Positions 21,958 to 35,045 are shown, numbered from the stretch's first letter. The stretch: DNA of 64,000 bases from Batkoa obscura (GCA_030770535.1 JASVEC010000010.1:868001-932000), one strand, 5' to 3'. Program-made: numbers and translations. Notes: generated from the letters alone by a model not told the origin.

Positions 21958-24900
21958 TGAATTTTGTCTTTATAATCTATTGAAATTGGTCTTATTGGAG
22001 CAATATCAATAGTAGGAAGCAACTTGTTTAAATCCACTTTAATTTTAACATCAATGGTATCTAAAAGGGCCAAGTTTTGCACAATGCTCTTTAGTTGACC
22101 ATTATTTTTATTACTATCTACTATAGTTTCCTCTTCTTTGGTATCAGAATCCTTTTTATTGTTATCTGACTTATTTCTTGTGTTTCTGTTCTTTTCTACA
22201 TTATCTTTCCATTTCAATAAAAGGCTTTTCTCTTGAACTTTAAATCCATCCAATGGTAAATCTTTGAAGTAAATTCGGGAGTCTATAGCATACTTTGATA
22301 CTACTACAAACATATATTCTTCATTAAAGTCAATGATTTTCGCTTTTTCTATTACTTCAACCAACTTGGATTCTTTATTTTCCCTATTCTTATCCATCGT
22401 ACTAAGAAAGTGAGCTAAATAAAGTACAATACTTTGATCTTGAACTTTACGGGACCTATCTTTTTGCAAATTACAACGATTAGCAATCATTGATAATTCA
22501 ATCTCATCCAACTCATATTTTTTATTTTCAAGTAAAGAGCTAAGCTGTCTATGAACTACTAAATCAGGATATCTTCGAATTGGTGATGTAAAATGAGTAT
22601 ACAATGGCATGTTGAGTGCATAATGATGTGGATTGATGTCCTTATTAAAACCAAGACATAAGTATTTTGCTCGTTGCATTGGTCTAATTACCAATAGCCT
22701 AAATGCCTCTAAAACTTCTGGGTTGCTGTTTTGACTAAGGGACTTTTGGAAAGCTTGAGACGAAGATATATCAAGATCAATATCATATTTACTAGCTGTA
22801 TTGATTAATTCTTTCATCCCCTTTTCATTAGGTGGAGGATGATGTCTTAGAAAAGCTAATTCTGGGAGTTCTTTGACCAATATTTCTGCAACAGAGCGAT
22901 TTGCTAATAGCATGAATTCTTCAATAAGTCGAGTAGCATCACTAGATTTATAAATTTCGCAAGAGCTTGGCATTCCAGCATCATTAAGTTTAAAGGATAA
23001 TTTTAATGAACTCATTTCTAATGAACCCTCATCAAATCTCTCTGTACGAAGCTTTTTAGATAAATTATACAGCAGCAGTATGTTTTCTTCCATTCGAGAG
23101 CAATTAATCCCTGGCTGAGGTACAACTAAATCTTGATTTAAATGCCACCATCGATAACTTTTTGCACTTGATCATAACTTAATTTAGCACATGAACGTAT
23201 CAATGATTTAAAATAGCTAGTTTCTAATACTTTTCCATTGGCATCTATTTTCCATGTAAATGAAAATGCTAACCTATCTTTATGGGGCACAAGAGAGCAT
23301 AGTTCATCACAAAGTTGGCGTGGAAGCATTGGTATATTCCTTTCTACCATATAAATTGTGGTTGCTCTATTCTTGCTTCTAGATCAAGCATACTTCCTTG
23401 AGGTACAAAAGGGCTTACATCAGCTATATGAACTCCTACATGAAATAGGCCATCTTCTAAACTTTCGATTGAAACAGCATCATCTAAATCCCTAGCTGTA
23501 GGAGGATCAATAGTAAAAATACACATTTCTCTAAGGTCTTTTCTGTTTTCAAAATACTCACCGCCAACTGCATATATATCTGATGGTAGACTAGAAATTA
23601 TCTTTTCATCGAAATCAGATGCATCTACGCCATTTTCAGTCAGGATAGAATTGGAACCACAGTCTATCTTACTTATTTCTCCCATAATACCGTTTAATTC
23701 GCCTAAAGGATTCTTCTGTAGGCTAGACCAATGGCTAATTTTAACAGAAAAGCATGTTTTGTAAAGCAAATTAGGATCTTCAAGGTACTTTTTAGGTAAA
23801 CTTAAAGTGTGAACAATGATAAGGGGTGCCCTAGAATCAAATGGTTTAAATTCCAACATTTTTGGTAATTTTCCTTGCTGGCTTTTATCTTTATTCTTCG
23901 AACTATTGTTCTCCATTTTAGCATCAGAAGTAGATGGCTCTTCATTGCTACTCTCATTATCTAGTTTTAAGTCTTGATTCTTTTTGGTTTTCTCTTTTGT
24001 GTTTTGTTTTGGTTCGTTGAAGACGCCTACAAAAATCCTGCTATGAACTTGCTTTGCTATTGAAACCACTTCCCCAGCATCCAAATCCCTTTCAATTATG
24101 CTTTTAGGCACGTCATTATTGCCTTTAAAGAGTTTTTGCTTTTCCTCTTGAGTTAACAATTTAATAATAACATCATCGCCTTCAAGTGCTCTATTATAAT
24201 GCTTTACTCCCATAATAAAAATATCGTCTTTTCTTCCATCTATAACGACGTACCCATGCTTTCGATTGAACGAACTAATTCTTAATTTACCAGAAAAGTA
24301 AAGACCCTTTTCAATATCACTTTTTAATGACTCAGGATCCAAATGTTTAGAATAATAGCTTGAATCAGTAGATTTTCTAGAGTCGTTAATCTTTTTTCCC
24401 TTTTTGATAGCTTTGGTTATTAATTGGATTTCAGTTTTAGCATCGAGTATAACTTCGTTTAATGAATATTTTAATACTTCATGATCTGTCTCAGTTTTAA
24501 TCAAGTTCACACTTTTCTGATCAAACTCTACCGATTTTGTTTTTGTTTCACTAACATCTTTGTCCTTAACCTTTGAGATTTTGTCTTTATCTGTAATGTA
24601 AATTAGTATATAAATTTAAAAGTTATAATTTATCTTACTTTGGTGTTTTTTAAGATTAAAGGCTGACTTTTCATTAAAGTTTGTATCTTTTCTGTCATTA
24701 TTTTCATTTACTGATTTATTGTTCAAATCTTTATTACTAACTGTGGAGCTGGAATCAGATTTTAAGCTGTGTGCAGTATCCACCGGTATTTTACTTTCAG
24801 CCTTCTTTCTTTCTACTATTTCAACTAAATATTTATTATATATATAAATGTAAAAAACATAATGTATTACTTTTATTAATTACAGCTTGAAGTTTTCCAT

Positions 24901-25374
24901 CTCTAACTTCAAATTGTTTTTTACTGCTTCTTTTTGCTTTATTTAATTCTCCATAATCAAACTTTACTTTAGAGTAATCTTGAAGGCCATTCCCCTCTTA
25001 CCTATTTACCATGTTAGTTTTTATATCTGAATATTCGCTTTTTATTAAAATTCAATGGTAACTTAATTTCAATTTAATTATATTTAGTTTAATTAATTAC
25101 CTTTATTATACTTCACATTATCACGCGTATTCGGTAATCTAGTTTGTTGTGGTTTGATCGAGAGCGTTTCTAATCTTTTCTCTAAATCAGTGTTTTCATT
25201 ATTGGAAGTGCTCATAGGCGTAGATTGTAGCAATTCAAACGAACCTGCTTCATACTTCAGTCCTTGGTCGATATTCTGTAATGATTCAAAAGAGAATGCT
25301 TCAACCTTTTTTTCTTTATCACTTTCTCGTAACAAATCAAAAGCTGGAATAAATGTATCTGTCATTCGACTCAT
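21954..25374 (-). CDS. Dis3L2-type RNB exoribonuclease, frame interrupted twice
   Basis: 3'-5' exoribonuclease of the RNase II/R family. The N-terminal exon (25374 to about 25100) and two short exons down to 24600 are low-complexity. The large exon starts near 24578 and holds cold-shock-like segments (YFSGKLRISSFNRKHGYVVI) and the RNB domain. The catalytic motif TIDPPTARDLDDAV keeps its Asp residues, unlike the inactive Ssd1 group, so the Dis3L2 branch is favoured. Downstream motifs are NIPMLPRQLCDELCSL, EEFMLLANRSVAE, LRHHPPP and YTHFTSPIRRYPDLVVHR. The frame shifts twice, near 23365 (between EAR and RATTIYMVER) and near 23125 (between VIDG and HLNQDLVVPQPG); each shift behaves like one missing base and no intron explains them. 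Either sequence errors or a recent loss. A MITE abuts the stop. Confidence 0.8.
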
Positions 25375-26688
25375 TAAATAAGAATAATAAATAATTTTAT
25401 AAAAAACAAAGAATAAACTGTTAAATTTTGATTTTATGAACCTTTTATCATTGATTACAAAGTTATTGCTGAGTCACTAAGCAATTATAGTGCTTTTTGC
25501 AGCTACCAACTACGCCTGTTGCAAGTTTTCTAAAACTAAATAAACTGCATATTTAAACCAAATTCATGTCAAAATTCGTTTAAACAAATAGGGTTTGAAA
25601 TTTATTATAAAAATTACCGCTAAGCAAGTCTCAAAAGAATTTAATAGTTGTATATTGTTAATGCCATTAAATCGGATTTATTAATGAGATCTTTGTTTTT
25701 GTACTTAATATATGTTTTAAAATTTTACTAATAATCAAAATGATGCTTAAAAGATTAATGAAGCTATATATCAATATCTATGTCAACAAAACCACACCTT
25801 TTTTTAAAATGATCGAGTAAAAAATAATAGTGAAAGTTAAAATAAAAAAATATTTATCCAACCGTTTTTTCTATTAGATATGATCACTTAAGCTTATAAT
25901 TGTTTAACTTAATAACTTAGACCCTATATTTCGTTTTTGCTTAAATTATTTTTTAAATAATTACAAGTAGTTAATATGATTGCTTATTTCTATAATTTAA
26001 CTGAAGATTTTTGATATTCTATAAACAGTGAACAAAATATAAATAAAAACATTACATAATTTTATTATTTTTGGGCTAAGCGAAAGCTATTTTAACTTGT
26101 TAAATAATAATTGTGGACCTTTTTCTTAGTAAATTTTACATTTAATCAAATAAATGAAATGTATTTATACAATAACTGTAATAAAATAATTAATAGAACC
26201 TTAGTTTTATCTTTAAAAAATCTATTGATTACAAATCAAACTTTTTAATATTTTCGCAGTCACTAGTAATTTTAGGAAATATTTCATAAAGGAAAATTAC
26301 GTGAATTTGGTTCTTTTTAGTTTCATGGTAAAATAGGCTGAATTTTGTATTAAAGTTTTTCATATTTAGCTGCTGGTCTCTATTCATAATAATTGGGAAA
26401 AAAACTAATTTTAATAGCATTTTAATAGAATGCTATTATTTCTTATAGGCAGTAATCTTTTTTGATAAATTTAGTCTAAACTTACAATTTAAGATAAAAT
26501 ACTTATAATAAATATACTTTTGTTTGCAACATTTAATAATATTTAAATGTAAACTTGAAGTTTGAAATTTGAAGTTTATTTGGCATAGGGATCTAGGCCC
26601 TTAAAAAATAATAACGAGAAAGGATGTGCTCTATAAAGCTATTAGTGAATGCAAAAAAGGACGGGTAGCTGGTTGAACTGAAAGCTAT
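25375..26688. other. Intergenic region
   Basis: AT-rich spacer of 1.3 kb holding the Dis3L2-like promoter and the 3' region of the C2H2 gene. A short minus-strand open frame at 26229-26420 has no recognisable features. Nothing else seen. Confidence 0.5.
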
Positions 26689-27675
26689 TTAAGAGCTAAT
26701 CTCTTTGCTTTTTAACATGGTGGCTTCACTGGTTCCAAGGCTAGTAGAAAGGATAACACACTTCTTTCTTGCTGAATGTCTCCTCTGTGCATCTTTACGT
26801 GAAAAGCGACGTTTACAGCTTGGGCAAGCAAATGGTTTGATTTGAGTGTGGACTAATAAATGACGATTTAAATCCTGCTTACGACGGAAAGCATTACCAC
26901 ACTGGTCACAGCTAAAGGCTCTAGTTTCGGAGTGGGTGGTGGCATGTGATTTTAAATTAAATACGGAATAAAATACTTTGCCGCAGTTATCTTCAAGGCA
27001 TGTAAATGTACGATTTTCAAGATCTCTAGAAAAATGTAGAACTCTGCCGCTACCATCGCTCAATGGTAAAGGTGATATATTACCAGATTTATCAATACGA
27101 TCTTGTTGGTAAGTTTGAGCCATGGTACTAGAATTACGCCCTGTGTGGCTTGGTGTAGTTGAGCTATCATAACTTATTTTACTATTCAAAGATCCAGCTT
27201 CATATTTTGATTTACATAACTCGAGTTTGTTAACTAAACATTGGTAAAATAAATCTACATTTGAATGTTGATTTTGCGTTGGTGTAACAGAATCAAACTC
27301 AAAAGAATCAGGAGGTGAGCATGGAGAGTAGCTTTTAAATGAAGAACAGTAGGCTAAAATATCTAGCTTAGTATGATTGTTATTGGATAACGGTTCGTCC
27401 ATAAATTGATTAGCTAATGATATTTCGTTAAGAGTATGATATTGACTTGGACTATGAGGGGTATGAATCAAGCTCGGCGTCATTGTATCATTTTGTAATG
27501 GTGACGAGTTGACGTTCGACTTATTGGTATAATATAAGTTACTATTTAAAGGTGGAAGAGAATCGTCCAATGGGGGGCATTGAAAAGAATCAATAGAAGG
27601 AATAATAGTATAGTAAGGCTCAGGGGAGTTAAAAGGAACCATTAATATCTTTGAGTTTGGTTTGTTTGTAAGCAT
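26689..27675 (-). CDS. C2H2 zinc-finger transcription factor
   Basis: Single exon, 328 aa. Residues 1-210 are Ser/Pro/Asn-rich and disordered, with short hydrophobic patches that could activate transcription. Three fingers follow: CLEDNCGKVF...HATTH (C-x4-C), CDQCGNAFRRKQDLNRHLLVH (C-x2-C, given in part), and CPSCKRRFSRKDAQRRH ending in ARKKC, so the last finger is C2HC. Linkers SETRAF and TQIKPF are of the usual type. The layout (N-terminal disorder, fingers near the C-terminus, Arg/Lys-Asp in finger helices) resembles fungal stress or calcium-response factors such as Msn2 or Crz1, but orthology cannot be decided. It has a very long upstream region (2.9 kb), which suggests complex regulation. 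Confidence 0.88.
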   Translation of the reverse strand: MLTNKPNSKILMVPFNSPEPYYTIIPSIDSFQCPPLDDSLPPLNSNLYYTNKSNVNSSPLQNDTMTPSLIHTPHSPSQYHTLNEISLANQFMDEPLSNNNHTKLDILAYCSSFKSYSPCSPPDSFEFDSVTPTQNQHSNVDLFYQCLVNKLELCKSKYEAGSLNSKISYDSSTTPSHTGRNSSTMAQTYQQDRIDKSGNISPLPLSDGSGRVLHFSRDLENRTFTCLEDNCGKVFYSVFNLKSHATTHSETRAFSCDQCGNAFRRKQDLNRHLLVHTQIKPFACPSCKRRFSRKDAQRRHSARKKCVILSTSLGTSEATMLKSKEISS

Positions 27676-30596
27676 GGTTGTTTTAAAAAGATAAACTAAT
27701 CAAAAAATAAAATTGTGGCTTAAATAAGGTCGCTTTTATAAAAAAACTGGAATTATAATTTGAGATAATGAGGCTATACAACTAAAATTGGGATAGTTAA
27801 GTTGAGTGATAATATTTAAGGGAGTCTATGAAATCTATACTACAAAAAAAGGGATGGTTTATATTATCAAGCGATAAATTTATATTATTTCTAATAATGG
27901 GTTGTAAGTATAAATAATGTAAATATGGGGGATCTATAAATAAGATAACAATATGTAACAAAAACGGATCTATAAAGTAAAGAAATGATATTGAAAATGG
28001 CTGCTTAAATCATATTGGGATCTTGAAAGAATAAATATTGTACCAATCATTTATCAATATTTTATTCAATTTTAATAGCAATTGGGGTACTGCAAGCTCA
28101 AGTCTAAGCCATAATTTAGAAGCTATTATTTGAATTGTGGCTTAAATTCAAGAGTTAATTTGAATCTGAGGCTCTCCCTTGGATTATTAATGGGATTTAA
28201 CTGTACATCAATTATTTCCTCCAATTAAACAGCATAAAAATGAAATTTAGTTTTAATTACTTTAAAATTACACAATTGCTTAGAGAATATTCCAAATATC
28301 GTAACTTGATTGGATATTCATTCAGTCAGGGTAACCTGGCTTATTTAATTTAAATGAAAACTATTATTGGCTAATTTTGCCATCTTCATTAATATAACCC
28401 AATCAAAATTTAGATATTGTTATGCCTGATTATAACATCATTTATCAAAATAAAGCTAATTTACTTTATTTGGGATTATTTAAGTCCGCTGAATGATTAA
28501 ATAGATCATAGTTTTTATTTAAAGATCATGTTTAAAGCACTGGTCAATCTATTTTCAATAAATAAAAAGGGAGAAGTAAACCTTAGATAACAGAAGTTAT
28601 AATTAGACACCATTTTATAAATATTACTCAAAAGCCTTTCTTTATATAAAACTTAAATCAGAATTGTCAATTAATTTATATGCACCCACTTCGGATAACA
28701 ATTCCATTGTTGAGTGGCACTAATTTAAGTTGAAATCATTTTTTGTTATTCTAAATTTTAATTAGAATAAATATTGGTTTTAAAAGTTATAGAATATTCC
28801 AATGGGTATTATAATGATTTATTCATCTTTGAAATCAAAATTTGACACTGCGATATTTTTTATAAAGCTACTCTACTACTGGTTCGATTTAAACATAACT
28901 TGGGCATTTTCGTTTTTGTACTTAGTGAATATAAAAATAGACAAAAATTATTATAATTAAACTCAGAAAATATAATTCACAAATGCCCATGTTATGTTTA
29001 AATCAAATCAGAAGTACGTTTTGTAGAGAATTTATAACCTTTATTCGAGTACCTATTATTGATTGTATACTTGTTATTACCAAAAATCAATGACAATATA
29101 CTTTAAGTATATATTATGATATTAGCAAAGTGTTTCTTGATTATCATTATTTTGTTTTTTTATTTTAACTAAAGCTTAAGAAATATTTTGATCTTAATAT
29201 CGATCTGGGATGTTTTTCAGCATTTTGTCAACTTTTTATGTGGCATAAAGTGTTAAAAATATCAGATAGACCATAAAACGCTGTCGATTTATAGTTTTGC
29301 AAAAATTGACTTTAAATATGAATCTAAAAGATCAGTTTATAATATAAATATAAGTGAAACAAGATCAACTTTCTATAAAAAAAAAACATCGAATAAACTC
29401 TGCTTTTAATTTCTAATATAGAATATAAGCTTTAACACGCATCTTGATAAAATTATAGGTCCTAATTTTTAGACTATATAATGAATTCAGAATAAAAGTT
29501 ACTTTTTCCATCCATTTGTTACAGATCAAGTATCTTTTGACTATAGTGTATATCAGAGGATTTTAGAAAAAGATTTTTTTGTGAAGTTTTTTATTTAACT
29601 ATATGATTGATAATGTATATGTATATCCATATACTATACTATAACTATTTATTTTTATATATAACACCAATATTCATAATAGAATAGCTATCTAGAAGAT
29701 ATAAGAAAAAAAGTTAAATTCATAAGTTTACTAGTGTTAGTTTATTATAATATTAATGATTTCAAAATTATTTGGAATTGTGTTAGAATATAGTGCTTAA
29801 AGATTTATTGATAAATGTGGCGGAAACATTGTTTTTATATTTTTATTGTAAATTTTGTGTTAGAACTTAGTTTCAAATATACACAAAATCAAAATGTGTT
29901 TTAGTTATAATTGCTAAGCCAATACAGTTTACTTTTTAAATATAGTTAAAATAGCTCTAATATAACTTAAAAGCCCACTTTGATTTATAACAATTGTACT
30001 GTTTATTAAAAGAAAAAAACAAGCAACTAAAGTAGATATTTAAATAATATTATATATCGATACTGGGTAAGAGCAGGACAATCGATGTACACTATAAGAC
30101 TTTATTTTTGAAAAGAGAAATTTTTTCCGACACAAAAGAATAAAATAAAAAATTTATTTAACTTAATTCAAATATTTTATAACAACATTTAGTTGATTTC
30201 AAATAATTCACACTTAAAAGAACAAATGAAAGGGTGAATCCACAAAATTAAGGAGAGTTTCGGATAAACTTATAATGGAATTAGATAAGAAATTAAGTGA
30301 CAAGGGAGTATATAATATTTATAATAATGTGCTATGGAACAACACATTGGGATGGAAAATTACAATTCCTTAGTAATATAAAGGAACTCTTAATTACATG
30401 ATTCCTTTAATTAGTAAAGGTTTAAACCGATACACAAATGGTATATATCAGAATTATGCTTAGGATATTAATTTAGCATGGGCAATTAATGATCATTAAT
30501 TAGAATTTATAATGTTTCACTGATTTACTTTAATTGGTAGGCACAGTTGTATAAAATTATAAATACGAAGCCTTAAATTATTTTTTTATATTAAAA
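27676..30596. other. Long divergent intergenic region
   Basis: 2.9 kb between the start codons of the C2H2 factor (-) and the hydrolase (+). AT-rich; contains one element of MITE family 2 (28876-29016). No coding potential recognised. Its length in a compact gene neighbourhood suggests regulatory content for the zinc-finger gene. Confidence 0.5.
28876..29016. mobile_element. MITE family 2, copy 1
   Basis: Long imperfect terminal inverted repeats: left end GATTTAAACATAACTTGGGCATTT; right end AAATGCCCATGTTATGTTTAAATC. Interior about 75 bp, AT-rich, no coding capacity. The ends resemble those at 37122-37256. Confidence 0.8.
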
Positions 30597-32035
30597 ATGT
30601 TAAAAAATAATAATAGCAATAATAATAATAGCAATAATAATAATAGCAATAACAATAATAGCATAGTCGAAGAGAAGCAGTTTAAAATATTAGAAGAAGA
30701 ATATGAAAGCAATTTATTAAAGGCGTTTAACAAAGAAGGGAAATGCTACTTGGATGATAAAAATTACTTAAGTTATCGAATCTATGGCAATGGTAAAAAT
30801 AAGCTTTTATTTATAATGGGTTTAAACGCTACTGGCTCTCATTGGGGTTATCAAGCCAAATATTTTGGCAATTTAGAAGACTATCAAGTATGTACTTTTG
30901 ATAATAGGGGTATTGGTACAAGTTCATGTCCACCTGGTCCATATACGTAATAATACTTGTTTATTTTTTATTTATTTATTTATTTATTTCTTTTAGTACT
31001 TCTCTTTTAGCCAATGATGCATTAGCATTGTTAAACCATCTGGAATGGAATGACAATGTTAATTTAATAGGAGTATCTATGGGAGGTATGATTGCACAGC
31101 TTATGGCATTAAAACAAACTCAACGTTTTAATTCAGTAACATTCACAAGCACTTATAACTCAGCAGCCTTAGTAGTACCAACCACTGAAGATATTCAAAT
31201 ATTTTTTAAAATGTTAAGTAGAACTCGCACAAAAATGATGCGTCCACTAATTAAAGTATGTTTTCCTAAGCCATGGTTAAAAGAAGAGATATTACCTGGT
31301 TTAAGTAATTTTCAATTTTTATTATCAACATTAAAAAAATTCGATTTTGATAATTCAGAACGCTATTCAATGGGAGAATATTGGCAAGCTATCGCAGCAT
31401 TATTGCATAATATACCACCTTACCGTTTAAAGCAAATTAAAAAAAGTGGGATAAAGACATTAGTATTACATGGTACTAAAGATAAAATAATAAGGCCAAC
31501 TTATGGCACCTTACTATCATCAATATTATCATGCCCGTTAATCCAGTTTAAAAATTCAGGTCATATGTTGATGATTGAAAGAGGAATAGAGTATAATTTA
31601 ATCCTAAGAGCACACATTGAAGGAAAAGAATTAAATCATTACCTTCAACTTGAGAATAGGGAGATTGATAATAAGAACTTAATATTAGTAAATGGAGTCG
31701 AAAATAAAAAGCTAGAAGAAGAAAGTAACAAATTATGCAACGAGCATAAACCTGAAAAATCATGGTTAAACAAATTATTTCATTTCAAAAAGAATAACGA
31801 TTCAATCGAGTTATTAAATAACAACGATCACAGTGATTTCCATGAGGATACTGATAACGATAATGTACTTGACGATAATAATAAATCTCCAAACTTAAAA
31901 ATCGAAAAGAGTTTATCATCACCGATTCCTGAAAATGGCCCTTTCACAATATTAAATAGAAGATCAAAATCCTTTTTTTCAGCTAATAATTTCAATGAGT
32001 TTTTGCAAAATTATTTAAGTACAAAGCAACATTAA
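30597..32035 (+). CDS. Alpha/beta hydrolase-fold protein
   Basis: Two exons, 30597-30946 and 30997-32035 (50-nt intron), 462 aa. After an Asn/Ser repeat of about 20 residues comes a typical fold: oxyanion-hole region LLFIMGLNATGSHWG, strand CTFDNRGIGTSS, nucleophile elbow GVSMGGMIAQ (Ser), acid in VLHGTKDKIIRP (Asp) and catalytic His in NSGHMLMIE, so the triad is complete. No signal peptide, so it is probably intracellular. The last 130 residues, beyond the hydrolase core, are charged and low-complexity (LFHFKKNN..., NDNVLDDNN...) and end without a targeting motif. Substrate unknown; lipase/esterase-like members of this group are common in fungi. Confidence 0.88.
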
Positions 32036-32074
32036 CCAATATAAATAAATTAAAATATATCTTTTTATTATATT

Positions 32075-33811
32075 TTAAATTAAAAATGGTGAATCAATTA
32101 CTGAATGTCCTACGGCTACTCCACCTTCATTACTAGAGTCCAATTTAGTACGTAACAAATGGCCACCAGATTTATTAATTAAACTTTGGTCATCATTGGA
32201 TGGCAAATAAATTCCATAAATCCCTAATTCACTCACAAAGTTCCCCTTTAAGGCTGGTATTCCAAATCTTAAACCTAAATTGTTATTATGAAATTTAGGC
32301 GGTAAAATTTTATCCATCAATATATAAGCTTTCTTTTCTTCTTCATTTAATTTGTTTAATTGTATTAAAATATCTTCACCATAATAATTATTGCCTCCGC
32401 CTTCTCTTGATGGCTTCATTACATAATTTTTGACTTTTTTAGCTATTGAATTTAAGCTACTTTCATCTACTGGATATAACCCTGTAAAACATTGTTGAAT
32501 GTTGTTAAAATCATTTTCATTTTTAATAAACCTAGAATAAGATAAAGGTAAATATTTATAACATGATATTAATAATAAATTACTTTTTTAATATATCTTT
32601 ATCAGCTAATACCTGTTGTATTTTCTTAGAGCCAACCAGTTGGTATGCTAAGTTTGGACATTTATAAGCATAACTTGACTCTAATAACTTTCTTGCTAAC
32701 CATTCATTGTTACTTGGGTAGTCATTTGGACTATATCCTGAGCGAAAATAAATTACACTAATCTCGTTACCATCAATTATTAATTTATTGTTATCAGCTT
32801 CATTAATTTTAGCTTGTTTATAAACATCACTTAATGTTTTTCTTATAACTTTAATTGAATATCTATAAAACAATAAATAAATAAAAAGTATAAAAGTTAA
32901 GAATGATATTACTTTTCAAATAACTCCAACTCAATATGTCTTTGGTCAAAAATATTACGCTCGTTAGGTTGAACAACAAATAAAATGACTGAACTAAGAT
33001 TAAATTAATAAATATGACTATATAAATATTAAACTAATATTACTCCTTATTGTTGTATAATTCGTGTGTTTTTGCTAATCCATCAACAATCGAAGTTAAT
33101 GCTGAGTTATCTGGTATTTCGCCTTGTTCTTTAGGGAGCAAGTTGAAATAATTATCTGTTCTTTCTGAGAGGAACCTACATAAAGAATATAAATAAAGAA
33201 CACAAATAAACAAAATAGACTTACTTATGTAGTTTTGTAGTTTTTGAACTTAAAGCAGCAAATGAGGAGGCAATAGTGTTTAATTCTACTTGATACAACT
33301 TAAATTTGTCTTTTTCAGTTTTAAAAAATTGAATAACATCTTGAGTGTTATTGATTTCCTTATTTAAAGTATCTTCATAATGTAACAAATAATCGGAACG
33401 ATGAATACCCAATCTTCTGTTGATATTTTGATTATTATATAATTCCTTATAAATGAATATTAAATTTTTTAAAAAGTCATCGACTTCTACTAATGGTTCC
33501 AAAGTATTTAATAAAAATTCTTGATCTAAAGATATTTTATCTACCATCTCATTAAATATAGTTTGTATTTTAATAGAATGCTCAAACAACTCTTTTGGAA
33601 ATGGTGTTGGATAAAGGGTTGTCGGAGCTGGAGTTGACAATGAAACTAACCCGATTTCTTTTTGAACAACGTTGGATACAATGTTAGTAATATCTTCATT
33701 GTTTTGATTGTTTTCAGTTAATGGGTAAGGAGGTAATATAGTCAATCCGTTACTAAAGCAATAGAGCTGATTTAATTCGATCAATTGGTTTTCTTGTTGC
33801 TGACTTAACAT
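32075..33811 (-). CDS. GSH2: Glutathione synthetase
   Basis: ATP-dependent joining of gamma-glutamylcysteine and glycine, second step of glutathione synthesis, in the cytosol. Five exons; exon 1 is 33811-33225 and starts MLSQQQENQLIELNQLYCFS. The protein contains FVVQPNERNIFDQRHIELEL, then VIYFRSGYSPNDYPSNNEW, KCPNLAYQLVGSKKIQQVL, VMKPSREGGGNNYYGEDI (ATP-grasp glycine-rich loop) and SGGHLLRTK with EGGVAVGHSVIDSPF at the end. These match the eukaryotic GSS family over their full length. The start was chosen as the first ATG in the frame. Its stop lies 40 bp from the stop of the convergent hydrolase gene. Confidence 0.95.
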
Positions 33812-34281
33812 ATTTATAGTTTGTAATAGCAAAAAATAAATTTAAAGGTGTATAATTTATACTTATTGCTATTATGCTATTAGTAAAACAAATTTCGAAA
33901 ATCAATAACCCTAATTTTCAGCCAATTAAATTTAGCAATATACATTAGTATTATTAATCCACTATAATTAAGATTCTATAGCATTCCCCCAAACAATTAT
34001 ACCTGCTTTATAAAGAACTATTTTAAAAACATTTTATAGTTAAAATTTCATATTAATAATGTGAAGCTTAATTTTCAAACTTTCATAGCCATTTATCGGT
34101 ATTGTTTATTCCTCCCAATTAATTATCCCCTACTAATATCGCCGAACATCTTGATCCTCAATATAAATTTGCTTAAATCACCTAATATTTTGAATCTTTG
34201 TTTAACATATCACCTTTATTAACTTGGTTTTTTTCTAAATTAGCTAGAAGCTTAAATGATAACACACTTAAATACTAAAAG

Positions 34282-34386
34282 ATATGAGGATGTTTTTTGG
34301 CTTTGTTATTTTTTCCATCTTTTAAATCCTATTTGAACAGAAAAATTGTTAGTAAAATTCTTAGACACAAAAATACATCCCCATAT
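34282..34386 (+). mobile_element. MITE family 1, copy 4
   Basis: ATATGAGGATG ... CATCCCCATAT ends and family interior (TTTTTCCATCTTTTAAATC, GTTAGTAAAATTCTTAGACA). Confidence 0.88.
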
Positions 34387-34414
34387 ATTATTCTTATAAA
34401 AAATAGAATTTGTT

Positions 34415-34524
34415 TATACTGGAGTGTTTTTTTTTGGTTTCATCACTTTCTTTGTTTTTAGATGTTATTTGAATGGAAAAATTGTTAGTAAGATTCTTGA
34501 ACAAAAAAACGCATCCTTCTATAT
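34415..34524 (+). mobile_element. MITE family 1, copy 5
   Basis: More diverged: TATACTGGAGTG ... GCATCCTTCTATATA ends; interior GGTTTCATCACTTTC and TTGTTAGTAAGATTCTTGAAC is clear. It starts 29 bp after copy 4. Confidence 0.75.
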
Positions 34525-34716
34525 AATTACTCCCAGTGAATCTAATAAATAAGGAAGCTAATGTGTACTTACTTTTTATTTCATGGTTTTGAATGATATA
34601 TTCTATCAGTTTTACAACCTTTTCAAGCTTTACTTCTTTATCTTTATATAAATAATGACTTAATAAATAATGGCATTTAAATAACAAGTTAACAAACAAT
34701 AATTGATTGTTTCTAT

Positions 34717-34822
34717 TATACGGGAGTGTTTTTTTTAACTTCGTTGTTTTTTCCATTTTTTAAGCGCTATTTAAGCGGAAAATTTGTTAGTAAAATTCTT
34801 AAACATAAAAACACATCCCCAT
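34717..34822 (+). mobile_element. MITE family 1, copy 6
   Basis: TATACGGGAGTG ... CACATCCCCATAC ends with AAGCGCTATTTAAGCGGAAA in the centre. Confidence 0.82.
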
Positions 34823-35045
34823 ACTTTAGTACACGTCTAAAGTTATCAAATTCTCAGCACTAGCTTCTCAATTTACAATAGCAACAAAAAGCCAATTCAC
34901 TCTATAAAGTAGACATATACTAACCTTAAATAAAAACTATATGATTTAGTTTTAAGTTTCCATTTTTGATAAGTTATTTAAAATTATTTACTAACTTACA
35001 TATTATTTAAAAAAAACAATATTTTGAAAAATGACTATAAAATAT

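Noticed and set aside
23110-23380. Programmed ribosomal frameshifting in the Dis3L2-like gene
   Set aside because: No slippery heptamer or rare-codon shift site is visible at either point, and two such sites close together would be unusual; kept only as a remote option.
26229-26420. A small minus-strand gene
   Set aside because: Sixty-three codons with AT-driven composition (Ile/Phe/Lys/Asn), no recognisable domain.
28880-28890. A tRNA T-arm (GGTTCGATT)
   Set aside because: The motif lies in the end of MITE family 2; no cloverleaf could be drawn around it. No tRNA or rRNA gene was found in the window.
34394-34756. A 120-codon protein on the minus strand
   Set aside because: Most of it is MITE copies 5 and 6 read through; the amino acids have no protein-like features.
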